Assembly (NCBI RefSeq): GCF_041751335.1
Contig: NZ_JBGSXS010000148.1
Span: forward strand, 1-64,000
Source: Aquiflexum sp041751335
GTDB lineage: Bacteria > Bacteroidota > Bacteroidia > Cytophagales > Cyclobacteriaceae
Direction of reading: 5' to 3'
DNA: 64,000 nt
Shown here: positions 43,906 to 52,257 of the stretch, piece by piece
Layout of the letters: the number at the start of each line of letters is the position of its first letter
Position numbering within the stretch: the stretch's first letter is position 1
Made by a program: the position numbers and the translations under genes
Notes under the pieces: model-generated
Seen by the model: the letters and a program-made list of their open reading frames with translations, nothing else
What the model was told of the DNA's origin: nothing
Database searches by the model: none

Positions 43906-45213
43906 CTAGTTAGTTTTGATCCATCTCCATAAGGTTTTGTAATTGACCTTAGTACCATGGATCAAAATTCCTATGCGGTAAACTTTTCCAGCCACCCATG
44001 TACTGAACAAAAAACCTGTGATCAGTAGTCCCATAGAAAGTGCCAAGTCCCAAAAAGGCACTCCGTAACTCACCCTGCCCATCATGGCAATTGGTGAAGT
44101 AAAGGGTATTATTGACAACCAAAATGATACATTACTATTTGGATCGTTCAACACAAAAACAAAAAGACCCATATAACCTATCAAAAGAGGAATGGTAATC
44201 GGAAGCATAAATTGTTGTGCTTCTGAAGGTGTATCAATAGCAGCACCCACAGCTGCAAAAAAAGCTCCATAGAGCAAATATCCTCCCAAAAAGTAAAACA
44301 CAAAGGTCAACGTCAATTGGAAAAAGTTTATGCCTTGTATCGTCTGAATGATATTATATACATTTTCGTCTCCATTGATCATTTGGCTCATATCAGGATT
44401 AGTAAGCTCCATAACCTGTTGTTGGGGCATTTGCATCCCAAAGTAGCCAATTACAATAGATGAAATTCCACCTATCAAAATGACCCATATCAGAAATTGG
44501 GTAAGACCTACGGCGCCAATCCCGATTATCTTGCCCATCATCAACTGGAATGGTCTGATCGAGGATATAAGGATTTCAATGATACGGCTGGATTTTTCCT
44601 CGATCACTCCCTGCATGATCTGATTGCCGTAGATAAAGATGAAAATATAAATTAAAATGCCAGCCATGAAGCCTATTGCATAATTGACTGTTGCATCTGA
44701 AATTTTTTCGTCTCCTTTATTATCCAAAGTAATGGATTGGATATCCACTTTGGTTCGATAGGCATTGATGACCTCCGGGTCGATTCCCGATTCAAAAAGT
44801 CTTTGTTCCTCTATTCTTCTTTTCAGATTGGCTTCAAGAAAGGAAACCAATCCCATACTTGGATTCTTTTCAGCATAATATATTATCCCATTTGGCCTCG
44901 TTAGGTCTAATTTAGGTATATATAAAAAACCAAATCTTTCTCCGTTTTGGACCAAAGATTTTGCTTCCTCTATAGATGTATTGGAGAATGAAAAAGCATA
45001 TTGCTCAGAACTTTCAAGAAAAAACAGGTTATTTTCATCTACTACTTCTATAATCCTCAAAGCAGAACTGGATGTTTCATCAACAGCTATCCAAAGAAAT
45101 ATGCCCATAATGGCCGGAAAAACCAGTGGGGTCAAAATGGTTGCCAAAAGAAAGGATTTCTTCTGTACCCTTGAAAGATATTCCCGCTTAATTACCAGCC
45201 AAACTTTATCCAT
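43906..45213 (-). CDS. ABC-2 type transporter permease (NatB-like)
   Basis: This 435-residue membrane protein has one N-terminal helix (about 21-42), a large extracytoplasmic loop (about 45-175) and a cluster of five or six C-terminal helices. That is the ABC2_membrane_3 layout of NatB. The EEKSSRIIEILISSIRPFQLMMGKIIGI patch near 210-237 is the coupling signature of this class. It partners the ATPase encoded immediately upstream, with an 8-nt overlap. Sodium or small-molecule efflux is possible; the substrate is not evident. Confidence 0.92.
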   Translation of the reverse strand: MDKVWLVIKREYLSRVQKKSFLLATILTPLVFPAIMGIFLWIAVDETSSSALRIIEVVDENNLFFLESSEQYAFSFSNTSIEEAKSLVQNGERFGFLYIPKLDLTRPNGIIYYAEKNPSMGLVSFLEANLKRRIEEQRLFESGIDPEVINAYRTKVDIQSITLDNKGDEKISDATVNYAIGFMAGILIYIFIFIYGNQIMQGVIEEKSSRIIEILISSIRPFQLMMGKIIGIGAVGLTQFLIWVILIGGISSIVIGYFGMQMPQQQVMELTNPDMSQMINGDENVYNIIQTIQGINFFQLTLTFVFYFLGGYLLYGAFFAAVGAAIDTPSEAQQFMLPITIPLLIGYMGLFVFVLNDPNSNVSFWLSIIPFTSPIAMMGRVSYGVPFWDLALSMGLLITGFLFSTWVAGKVYRIGILIHGTKVNYKTLWRWIKTN

Positions 45214-46105
45214 TTGAATATTCTTTTACTTGTTGGATAAAAATCTCTTCCATACTGGGCAGAATTTCATGAAAGCTTACCACTTCACCAAAGTCCATCA
45301 TTTTGACAAGCAATTGGTTCGGAGAATCTTGACCAAGCGGTACCGTGAAAGTGGCAAGACCATTTTTGATTTGGGCCCCAAAATCCAATGGCAGGTTATT
45401 GCTATCACAAATAAGACTTATTTTATATTTATTGGGTCTAAATTGTTGTTTGATATTTTCCAAACTGCCTTCCAGTATTTTATAGGACTTGTGTATCATG
45501 GCTATTTGATCGCACAATAGCTCCACTGATTCCATTCTATGAGTAGACAATACCAAAGTAATTCCCTTGTTCTTTAGCTCAAGTATTTCATCCTTAATTA
45601 TTTCAGCATTGATAGGATCAAAACCAGAAAATGGTTCATCCAAAATTAACAATTCAGGTTCATGAATAATGGTAGAAATAAACTGTACCTTTTGGGCCAT
45701 TCCTTTGGAAAGGTCATCAATCCTCTTGTCTTTCCAGGATATGATGTCCATTTTTTTTAACCAATAACTCACCTTTTCTTTGGCTGTGACAGCCGGCATC
45801 CCTTTTAGACGTGCAAAATATATTAATTGATCCCACACCTTCATTTTTTTGTACAATCCTCTTTCTTCTGGCAAATACCCAATTCTAGAAATGTGTTTGG
45901 GATGCAGTTTTTCTCCTTTAAACAAAACCTGTCCTTGGTCAGCTTCTATGATTTGATTGATGATTCGGATAAGCGTAGTTTTACCTGCCCCATTGGGACC
46001 CAGCAATCCGAAAATTCCTCCTTTAGGAATATTTAAAGAAACATCGGTTAGCGCCTTATTAGACCCATAGGATTTAAACAAGTGTTGGATTTCGAGGAGT
46101 TCCAA
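45206..46105 (-). CDS. ABC transporter ATP-binding protein (NatA-like, with C-terminal DUF4162)
   Basis: This 299-residue ATPase has Walker A GPNGAGKTT (about 36), a short Q-loop region, signature DLSKGMAQKVQF (about 132) and Walker B LLILDEPFSGFDP (about 153), with switch His in STHRMESVE. The signature is LSKGM rather than LSGG, usual in NatA-type subunits. The last 80 residues match the DUF4162 tail. It forms a two-gene transporter with the overlapping permease gene. Confidence 0.93.
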   Translation of the reverse strand: MELLEIQHLFKSYGSNKALTDVSLNIPKGGIFGLLGPNGAGKTTLIRIINQIIEADQGQVLFKGEKLHPKHISRIGYLPEERGLYKKMKVWDQLIYFARLKGMPAVTAKEKVSYWLKKMDIISWKDKRIDDLSKGMAQKVQFISTIIHEPELLILDEPFSGFDPINAEIIKDEILELKNKGITLVLSTHRMESVELLCDQIAMIHKSYKILEGSLENIKQQFRPNKYKISLICDSNNLPLDFGAQIKNGLATFTVPLGQDSPNQLLVKMMDFGEVVSFHEILPSMEEIFIQQVKEYSNG

Positions 46106-46149
46106 AGAATATTCTTTTTGGTAAAAATAATAAAATTTAGAACCTGAAA

Positions 46150-47037
46150 TTACTTGAGCGTGACAGAACCCACAGAAACATCAATATTGAATGTCATCAG
46201 GTTCTCACTGTTTTCTTTATAGGTTCTACTTACATAGGTTTTGTTCCCAATATCCTTAAGATGTTTTGGGATATAAGTCCTGCACATGGGCGTGGATTTG
46301 ATCTTAACTATAAATGGTTGACTGTCATCCGGTAGTTCAAGGTTTACTTTTCCTGCCCCTACCATCGCCTGAATATTACAGGACTCTGGCATTTTGTCTG
46401 AAAAAGAAAGATTAAGTGTGCCATAATTGGCCTCAAAAATCATTTCCTTGGCATTGGTGAAATTAAGATTGAAAGCTTCTAGGTTTCCCATATTTATGGT
46501 CACCATGATGGTATCCATTTTTACTGAGTTAGCAGTCTTTTTGCTATAATCAAGGGTAATATCAGCACTTGTCGACTGAATAATGCAATTTGATATTGGC
46601 AAATGAGAAAGATCAAGGTTGGCCGTACCTATCCCGAAATAAAAATGAAGGTCATACAGAAAATTGGAATTCAATCCAACTGACCAAGAATGATCAAAAT
46701 CATCATTAGAACTCGAAAATAGTTTGTAGGAAAGACTTTTTCCCAGATTTTCTGATTCCACATTTCTATGGACCAAATTGGCATAAAGTACCTCATCCCT
46801 GATTTCATGAAAAAATGAAGGCAAAATATTTACTTTAGATAAATTTGATCTGATATATACAGACTCATCCCCTTGTTTTCTTTTGATCTCAGACACACCT
46901 TTGTATACATTGAAATCCAGATAAACAAGATTGTATCCCCGTCTTTCTTCAATTTGAAACTCTTTGGTGATCTGGGCCGTAAGCTGGAATATAACCCCCA
47001 AAACGAGTCCAATTATTAAGCTAAATCTGTTCAGCAT
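46150..47037 (-). CDS. Exported beta-rich protein (toastrack/DUF4097-like)
   Basis: This 295-residue protein has a signal peptide (FSLIIGLVLGVIFQLTAQ). The body is a repetitive beta-solenoid-like fold with strands such as GIGTANLDLSHLPIS, SADITLDYSKK and YGTLNLSFSDKMPES, resembling cell-surface toastrack or DUF4097 proteins. The C-terminus ends in DVSVGSVTLK. Function is unknown. It lies 45 nt upstream of the ABC ATPase gene on the same strand and could be co-transcribed. Confidence 0.75.
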   Translation of the reverse strand: MLNRFSLIIGLVLGVIFQLTAQITKEFQIEERRGYNLVYLDFNVYKGVSEIKRKQGDESVYIRSNLSKVNILPSFFHEIRDEVLYANLVHRNVESENLGKSLSYKLFSSSNDDFDHSWSVGLNSNFLYDLHFYFGIGTANLDLSHLPISNCIIQSTSADITLDYSKKTANSVKMDTIMVTINMGNLEAFNLNFTNAKEMIFEANYGTLNLSFSDKMPESCNIQAMVGAGKVNLELPDDSQPFIVKIKSTPMCRTYIPKHLKDIGNKTYVSRTYKENSENLMTFNIDVSVGSVTLK

Positions 47038-47081
47038 ACGGTAAGGTTACGGCAATCAATTTAAAAGGTTCTTCGAGGTAT

Positions 47082-47107
47082 AAAAAAAGCCAGATTTTCG
47101 TCTGGCT
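47082..47107 (-). terminator. Intrinsic terminator of the grpE-dnaJ operon
   Basis: On the minus strand AGCCAGA/TCTGGCT (47089-47095 and 47101-47107) form a 7-bp stem with a 5-nt loop followed by seven U residues. It lies 9 nt after the dnaJ stop. Confidence 0.85.
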
Positions 47108-47115
47108 CCAAATAT

Positions 47116-48222
47116 TTAGAAAAATTCTTTCATTTTATCGAAAAAGCTCTTTTCAGATTTTCCGGGATCGGGCCTGAAATTTTCAGAATCTTTCAGATTT
47201 TCAAGAATTTGTTTTTCTTCTTTACTGAGTTGTTTGGGAGTCCAGACATTTACATGAATAAGTTGATCTCCCCTACTGTAACCATTGATATCCCTGATTC
47301 CTTTTCCTTTCAACCTTAGAATTTTTCCACTTTGCGTACCAGGATCAAGTTTAATTTTAACTTTACCATCTATAGTAGGGACTTCGATTTGAGATCCTAA
47401 CGCTGCATCAATAAAACTCACATACAAGTCAAACACCACATTGTTACCATCCCTTTGCAATGTTTCATCCTCAACCTCCTCTATCACTATTAGCAAATCT
47501 CCAGGTACTCCTCCCGCGGTTTCATTGCCTTTTCCTGACATACTCAATTGCATGCCATCAGCTACACCTGCAGGGATATTGATAGGAATAACCTCCTCTT
47601 TTAAAATAAGGCCTCTTGGATCTGCTTCTGCTGGTTTTTTATCTACGATTTGACCATTGCCCCCACAGGTAGGACATGTACTGGCCGAAACCATCTGGCC
47701 CAACATGGTATTGACTACTTTTTTGATCTGACCAGAACCTTGGCAGGAAGAGCATGATTTGAAAGTAACCCCATCAGCAATAATTTGTCTCTTTACTTTA
47801 ATTTTTTTCTCAACACCATTGGCTATTTCCTTCAGGTTGAGTTTAAGTTTCACACGAAGATTAGTTCCTTTTTTGGTTCTCCTGCCACCTCTTCCACCGC
47901 CAAAAAAGGATTCAAATCCCCCACCCCCGAAAATATCTCCAAATTGGGAAAAAATATCTTCCATATTCATCCCACCACCACTATATCCTCCATTTCCTCC
48001 AAGCCCTTGATGACCAAACTGATCATAACGCTGACGCTTATCAGGATTGCTCAAGACTTCATAGGCCTCCGCAGCTTCTTTGAATTTTTCTTCTGCTTCA
48101 GGATTATCTGGATTTTTATCCGGGTGATATTGAATTGCTAATTTCCTGTATGCTTTCTTTATTTCCTCTGGAGCAGCACTTTTACCTACCCCTAAAATTT
48201 CATAATAGTCTCTCTTTGCCAT
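47116..48222 (-). CDS. dnaJ: Chaperone DnaJ (reduced zinc-finger type)
   Basis: This 368-residue Hsp40 has a J domain with HPD in YHPDKNPDNPEAEEKF (about 33), a Gly/Phe-rich linker (about 72-110) and two C-terminal substrate-binding domains. The cysteine-rich region holds only two CxxCxGxG motifs (CSSCQGSG and CPTCGGNG, about 145 and 171), while classical DnaJ has four, so only one zinc site can form. This reduction is also seen in other Bacteroidetes, from memory of the family. It follows grpE by 9 nt and partners DnaK, which is not in the window. Confidence 0.94.
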   Translation of the reverse strand: MAKRDYYEILGVGKSAAPEEIKKAYRKLAIQYHPDKNPDNPEAEEKFKEAAEAYEVLSNPDKRQRYDQFGHQGLGGNGGYSGGGMNMEDIFSQFGDIFGGGGFESFFGGGRGGRRTKKGTNLRVKLKLNLKEIANGVEKKIKVKRQIIADGVTFKSCSSCQGSGQIKKVVNTMLGQMVSASTCPTCGGNGQIVDKKPAEADPRGLILKEEVIPINIPAGVADGMQLSMSGKGNETAGGVPGDLLIVIEEVEDETLQRDGNNVVFDLYVSFIDAALGSQIEVPTIDGKVKIKLDPGTQSGKILRLKGKGIRDINGYSRGDQLIHVNVWTPKQLSKEEKQILENLKDSENFRPDPGKSEKSFFDKMKEFF

Positions 48223-48231
48223 AATTTTTTT

Positions 48232-48807
48232 TTATGCTCCTATCACAACTTTGGCATACCTGATCACTTTGTCACCAAGGGTATATCCTCTTTCCACAAC
48301 ATCTATAACTTTTCCCTTCATTCCCTCTGTTGGAGAAGGTATTTGGGTAATTGCTTCTTGGGTATCCGGATCAAAGTTTTTTCCAATAAGATCAACCATG
48401 GGTCTCAAGCCCTTATTTTCAAGTATTTTAACGAATTTGTGGAAAACCAGGTGATTTCCATCTCTAACTTTAATCGGGTTATCCTCATTTTCACTGGCCT
48501 TAAAAGCTCTTTCAAAATCATCTATAACGGGGATAATCTCAATCATTAAATCCTGAGAAGCAGTTTTTATCAGATCCAAACGTTCTTTCGAGGTTCTTCT
48601 CCTATAATTTTCAAACTCAGAATATAGCCTTAAATATTTATCTTTCAGTTCAGACACTTCTCTTTGCAATTTTTCTTCCTGAGATAATTCACTTGTATCG
48701 GATTTTGAATCAGAAGTGATGTGCTCTTCATGGGACAATTCATCTTGATTTACTTCCTGATCTTCGGAAGTTAAATGCTCATCATCGAATAACTCTTTCT
48801 CAGCCAT
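48232..48807 (-). CDS. grpE: Nucleotide exchange factor GrpE
   Basis: I choose the ATG at 48807 (MAEKELFDDEHLTSED), giving 191 residues; a frame to 48855 adds a basic tail unlike GrpE. An acidic disordered N-terminus is followed by a long coiled coil (EKLQREVSELKDKYLRLYSEFENYRRR) and the C-terminal beta domain ending GYTLGDKVIRYAKVVIG. GrpE releases ADP from DnaK. It is encoded directly before dnaJ, the common operon order. Confidence 0.93.
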   Translation of the reverse strand: MAEKELFDDEHLTSEDQEVNQDELSHEEHITSDSKSDTSELSQEEKLQREVSELKDKYLRLYSEFENYRRRTSKERLDLIKTASQDLMIEIIPVIDDFERAFKASENEDNPIKVRDGNHLVFHKFVKILENKGLRPMVDLIGKNFDPDTQEAITQIPSPTEGMKGKVIDVVERGYTLGDKVIRYAKVVIGA

Positions 48808-48880
48808 TTGTTTTAAAATTTTTAATCTTTTGTGAAACATCAATTTGTTTGCCATTGCCTGTTTTATGACAAACTGACAT

Positions 48881-49876
48881 TTATTGACTGTGTATAGCCT
48901 GCCATAACATGTCTTTCAATTTGTCAAGATTAAATTGGGATACCGATGAAATAAAAATAGAGGGGATATCTTTAGGTAGATCGACCCCCATCTGATCCAT
49001 TAACTCATCGTCCAACATATCTGATTTAGTAATGGCCAAAAGCCTCTTTTTGTCCAAGAGTTCAGGATTGAACTTCTCCAATTCTCCGAGAAGGATTCTG
49101 TATTGCTCGGAAATACTTTCGGCATCTGCTGGTATCATAAATAAAAGAATGGAGTTCCTTTCAATATGTCTCAAAAATCGAAGGCCTAATCCCCTTCCTT
49201 CAGAAGCTCCTTCTATAATACCAGGAATATCCGCCATAACAAAGGATTTATCATCTCTATAGCCAATCACTCCAAGATTAGGAACCAATGTGGTAAATGG
49301 GTAATCTCCTATTTCAGGCTTGGCGGCGGATATACTTGACAAGAGAGTTGATTTACCGGCATTGGGAAAGCCTACAAGACCAACATCAGCAAGTAATTTC
49401 AGTTCTAAAATAATCCATTCCTCTACCCCGGGCTCTCCTGGTTGAGCAAAATGGGGAGCTTGATTGGTGGCGGTTTTGAAATGATCATTGCCCAATCCTC
49501 CTCTACCTCCGGGAGTTAAAATCACCTCCTGCCCATCTTCAGTAACTTCGAACCTAGTTTCCATGGTTTCAGCATCCTTGGTAACGGTTCCCAATGGCAC
49601 TTCCAAAATTACATCAATACCATCTCTTCCTTTTCTCCTACCTCCTTCTCCACCCTTACCATCTTCACCGATAACATGCTTTTTGTATTTTAAGTGGAGA
49701 AGGGTCCAAAGCTGAGCGCTTCCCTTAAGAATGATATGTCCGCCTCTGCCACCATCTCCACCATCAGGACCTCCTTTTGGCACATGCTTTTCTCTTCTGA
49801 AATGAACAGAACCCGCACCCCCTGCTCCAGATCTTGAGCAGAATTTCACATAATCTATAAAGTTAGTATCAGCCAC
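48881..49876 (-). CDS. obg: GTPase Obg/CgtA
   Basis: The GTG at 49876 (MADTNFIDYVKFC) matches the family start and gives 331 residues; a TTG at 49897 would begin inside the T-tract of the upstream terminator. The N-terminal glycine-rich Obg fold (GGPDGGDGGRGGHI, about 35-50) precedes the G domain with GFPNAGKSTLL (about 167), the DIPG switch and the TKSD motif. Obg binds the 50S subunit and couples ribosome maturation to nutrient status. It lies downstream of adk across an intrinsic terminator. Confidence 0.95.
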   Translation of the reverse strand: MADTNFIDYVKFCSRSGAGGAGSVHFRREKHVPKGGPDGGDGGRGGHIILKGSAQLWTLLHLKYKKHVIGEDGKGGEGGRRKGRDGIDVILEVPLGTVTKDAETMETRFEVTEDGQEVILTPGGRGGLGNDHFKTATNQAPHFAQPGEPGVEEWIILELKLLADVGLVGFPNAGKSTLLSSISAAKPEIGDYPFTTLVPNLGVIGYRDDKSFVMADIPGIIEGASEGRGLGLRFLRHIERNSILLFMIPADAESISEQYRILLGELEKFNPELLDKKRLLAITKSDMLDDELMDQMGVDLPKDIPSIFISSVSQFNLDKLKDMLWQAIHSQ

Positions 49877-49900
49877 TTTCTTCTTTTTTTCTAACAAAAA

Positions 49901-49923
49901 CGGCTAAGCTCCATGCTTAGCCG
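49901..49923 (-). terminator. Intrinsic terminator between adk and obg
   Basis: CGGCTAAGC (49901-49909) and GCTTAGCCG (49915-49923) form a perfect 9-bp stem with a 5-nt loop, followed on the minus strand by TTTTTG. It lies only about 25 nt before the obg start, so obg needs its own promoter or read-through. Confidence 0.88.
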
Positions 49924-49960
49924 AACAAATACATTATACAAAGGTACAAAATATTCTATA

Positions 49961-50533
49961 TCAGAACTTGTCAATTACTTTTTCGATATCCCCGAAAATA
50001 TCTTCAATGGTACCAACCCCGTTTATTTTTGTGAATTTACCCTGCTGCTCGTAATATGCCGCAACAGGCAAGGTCTCATCTAAATAAACCCTGATTCTGG
50101 TTTCAATTTTTGATTCATCTTGGTCATCAGTGCGTCCGGAAGTCTTTCCTCTTTCCCTAATTCTTTCTTTCAGAATTTTTTCTTCAACATCCAAAGCTAT
50201 CATTCCGGAAATTTCCAACTTGTTATTTCGCATCAACTTGTCTAATGCTTCTGCCTGAGCGACAGTTCTGGGAAATCCATCGAAAATAAACCCATTTGCA
50301 TCCTTGGAATTTGTGATTTTATCTTCGACCATCCCTATCACAACTTCATCAGGCACCAACCTGCCTTCATCCATGTATTTTTTGGCTAACCGACCAAGGT
50401 CTGTACCTTCACCTAAATGCTTCCTGAACAGATCCCCAGTTGAAAGGTGAGATAGGTGGTATTTAGCTATGATTTTTTCACTTTGGGTACCTTTACCTGC
50501 CCCTGGAGGGCCAAACAACACAATATTAAGCAT
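49961..50533 (-). CDS. adk: Adenylate kinase (short-lid form)
   Basis: This 190-residue enzyme converts ATP and AMP to two ADP. The P-loop GPPGAGKGT (about 8-16), FDGFPRTVAQAEAL (about 83-96) and the Arg-rich lid (ERIRERGKTSGRTDD) are present. The lid is the short form without zinc cysteines. It follows hpt by 26 nt on the same strand, forming a purine salvage/energy pair. Confidence 0.96.
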   Translation of the reverse strand: MLNIVLFGPPGAGKGTQSEKIIAKYHLSHLSTGDLFRKHLGEGTDLGRLAKKYMDEGRLVPDEVVIGMVEDKITNSKDANGFIFDGFPRTVAQAEALDKLMRNNKLEISGMIALDVEEKILKERIRERGKTSGRTDDQDESKIETRIRVYLDETLPVAAYYEQQGKFTKINGVGTIEDIFGDIEKVIDKF

Positions 50534-50559
50534 GATTTATCTCTTTTGTTTTATTGAAA

Positions 50560-51087
50560 TTATTTTAACTGATACAAAGCGGGCAGATTTCTGCCAAATC
50601 CATCATAATCCATTCCATACCCCACCACAAACCTATTTGGGATTTCAAATCCTACATAATCAATTTTGATGTCATGAACAAGAGCATCCGGCTTTAAAAG
50701 TAAAGAAGCAACTGCAATCTTATTCGGTTTTTTTTCTTTTACAAGTTCCAAAAGAAATTTCATACTCAAACCTGTGTCTACAATGTCTTCTACAAGAATA
50801 ACAGATTTACCCTCTAAATCTAAATCCAATCCCATCAAACTCTTTACTGCACCACTAGACTCTGTTCCTATATAAGAAGCCACCTTTATAAAAGTTACTT
50901 CCATTGGAATCTTTATATTTCTGGTCAGATCTGATAAAAACATAAAGGCACCGTTCAATACACCTATTAGAACCGCAGGATTCCCTGAAAAATCATTGGA
51001 TATCTCATTACCCATTTCTTCTATTCTCTTTTTCAGAGCATGGGCACTTATATAAGGTATAAATTCTTTATCTTTTATCGATACCAT
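50560..51087 (-). CDS. hpt: Hypoxanthine phosphoribosyltransferase
   Basis: From the ATG at 51087 (MVSIKDKEFIPYIS) the enzyme has 175 residues; a TTG at 51099 is less likely. The PRPP-binding motif VILVEDIVDTGLSM is at about 93-106, and the purine-recognition end has YVGFEIPNRFVVGYGMDYDG. It salvages hypoxanthine and probably guanine to IMP and GMP. A weak terminator-like hairpin separates it from the upstream peptidase gene. Confidence 0.94.
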   Translation of the reverse strand: MVSIKDKEFIPYISAHALKKRIEEMGNEISNDFSGNPAVLIGVLNGAFMFLSDLTRNIKIPMEVTFIKVASYIGTESSGAVKSLMGLDLDLEGKSVILVEDIVDTGLSMKFLLELVKEKKPNKIAVASLLLKPDALVHDIKIDYVGFEIPNRFVVGYGMDYDGFGRNLPALYQLK

Positions 51088-51103
51088 GTTATGAAACAAA
51101 AAT

Positions 51104-51120
51104 GCCCTCTATTCAAGGGC
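51104..51120 (-). terminator. Weak terminator-like hairpin upstream of hpt
   Basis: GCCCT (51104-51108) and AGGGC (51116-51120) form a 5-bp stem; the minus strand continues ATTTTTG. It may end the M42-like peptidase transcript. Confidence 0.4.
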
Positions 51121-51172
51121 CCTACAAATATAAAAAAAAAAGTTTGGCGTACATGGAATTAGTTGCTAATCC

Positions 51173-52081
51173 TTATAGATGTTTCATCAAATAGCGGTAC
51201 AACGCCAACATTGAATCCAAATCAAGTAAAGAAACTTTTTCTGAAGGAGTATGCACATTATCTTCAGCAGCACCAATAAAACACCAATCAATCGCGTAAG
51301 GAGAATGCTGTATTTCCCTCCCATCACTCCCACCTGATCCTTCAACCTCTAATTGGAAAGGGATACCACTTTCCAATGCCAATTTGATAATTCTGTTCAA
51401 ATAAATTTTTCTGGGAATAAATTGATCACGCATAGAAATAACCACTCCTTGATGATGTGAAATTCCTTCGGTAATCCATGTTATATCAGAAACTAACGCC
51501 TGTTTGATTGGGGAAGTCTCTTGGATAAACTTTAATAAAAACGGAACACTCCCTCCCCCATGCTCCTCATATGTTGAAAAAACGACCCATCCATTTTCAA
51601 GGGATTCACATAATTTAAGGCAATTATAAATCCCCAATCTATTGTCTAGATATGCTGCCTGAATAAAACCACCATTTATCCTGATGACCTGCGCAAAAGA
51701 CAATAAAGTCCCCCTTACAATTGCTCTCGGAAAATCATGAAACAAATCCCCATCAATTTCCACCAATCTGCATTTAATAGGACCTAAGGCATCCTCCCCA
51801 ACTAAATCAAATCCATTTTCTACCTCAGGACCTCCAATTGACACAAGCTGATCCTCATATCTTACGGTAAATCCAATAGTATCTATGTGCGAAAAGACAG
51901 CTGTCTTAGGAGTTCCAAATTTTAACAACAAACAATCATGAAATTCCCCTCCAAAATAAAACTCAGGCTGAACCTTCCACTGACTTTTCCGTTGGTTAAC
52001 ATATTCAATCAGAAAATCTGTCATTAAACGTTCATCACCTGAAACACTATGAATATTAAGTAACTTATTGAGCAGTTCCAT
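51173..52081 (-). CDS. M42/M20-like metallopeptidase
   Basis: This 302-residue protein resembles M42 aminopeptidases. A zinc-ligand His/Asp lies in AVFSHIDTIGFTV (about 62-74), a further Asp in YLDNRLGIYNCLKL (about 145), the catalytic Glu pair in STYEEHGGGSVPF (about 170), an Asp in VSDITWI, and a terminal His in NVHTPSEKVSL (about 279). The substrate side is not predictable. It is somewhat shorter than the usual 340-360 residues. It is divergent from the OmpA gene. Confidence 0.82.
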   Translation of the reverse strand: MELLNKLLNIHSVSGDERLMTDFLIEYVNQRKSQWKVQPEFYFGGEFHDCLLLKFGTPKTAVFSHIDTIGFTVRYEDQLVSIGGPEVENGFDLVGEDALGPIKCRLVEIDGDLFHDFPRAIVRGTLLSFAQVIRINGGFIQAAYLDNRLGIYNCLKLCESLENGWVVFSTYEEHGGGSVPFLLKFIQETSPIKQALVSDITWITEGISHHQGVVISMRDQFIPRKIYLNRIIKLALESGIPFQLEVEGSGGSDGREIQHSPYAIDWCFIGAAEDNVHTPSEKVSLLDLDSMLALYRYLMKHL

Positions 52082-52150
52082 ATTATATAAAATTATATCA
52101 GTTTTGGCTAGTTTTACAAATATGAAAAATTGAAAAGATTTTTGATAAAG

Positions 52151-52181
52151 TTTAAAGTTTTAAAATATTAATATACATTTG
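52151..52181 (+). promoter_or_regulatory. Candidate promoter of the OmpA-like gene
   Basis: The -7 box TACATTTG (52174-52181) matches TAnnTTTG; a weak TTTA element lies 19 nt upstream (52151-52154). It would give a leader of about 70 nt before the ATG at 52258. Confidence 0.45.
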
Positions 52182-52257
52182 TGAATAGTTAAAATATTAT
52201 AAAGTTGAAAATAAATCAATTAAACACTCAAAATCTGAACGGTAAAAATTTTTTATT

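Noticed and set aside
47759..48141. Long plus-strand frames opposite dnaJ
   Set aside because: Proline/serine-rich low-complexity translation is an antisense shadow of the glycine-rich DnaJ linker; no start signal or homology.
49877..49897. TTG start for obg at 49897
   Set aside because: It begins inside the T-tract of the adk terminator; the GTG at 49876 gives the normal Obg N-terminus.
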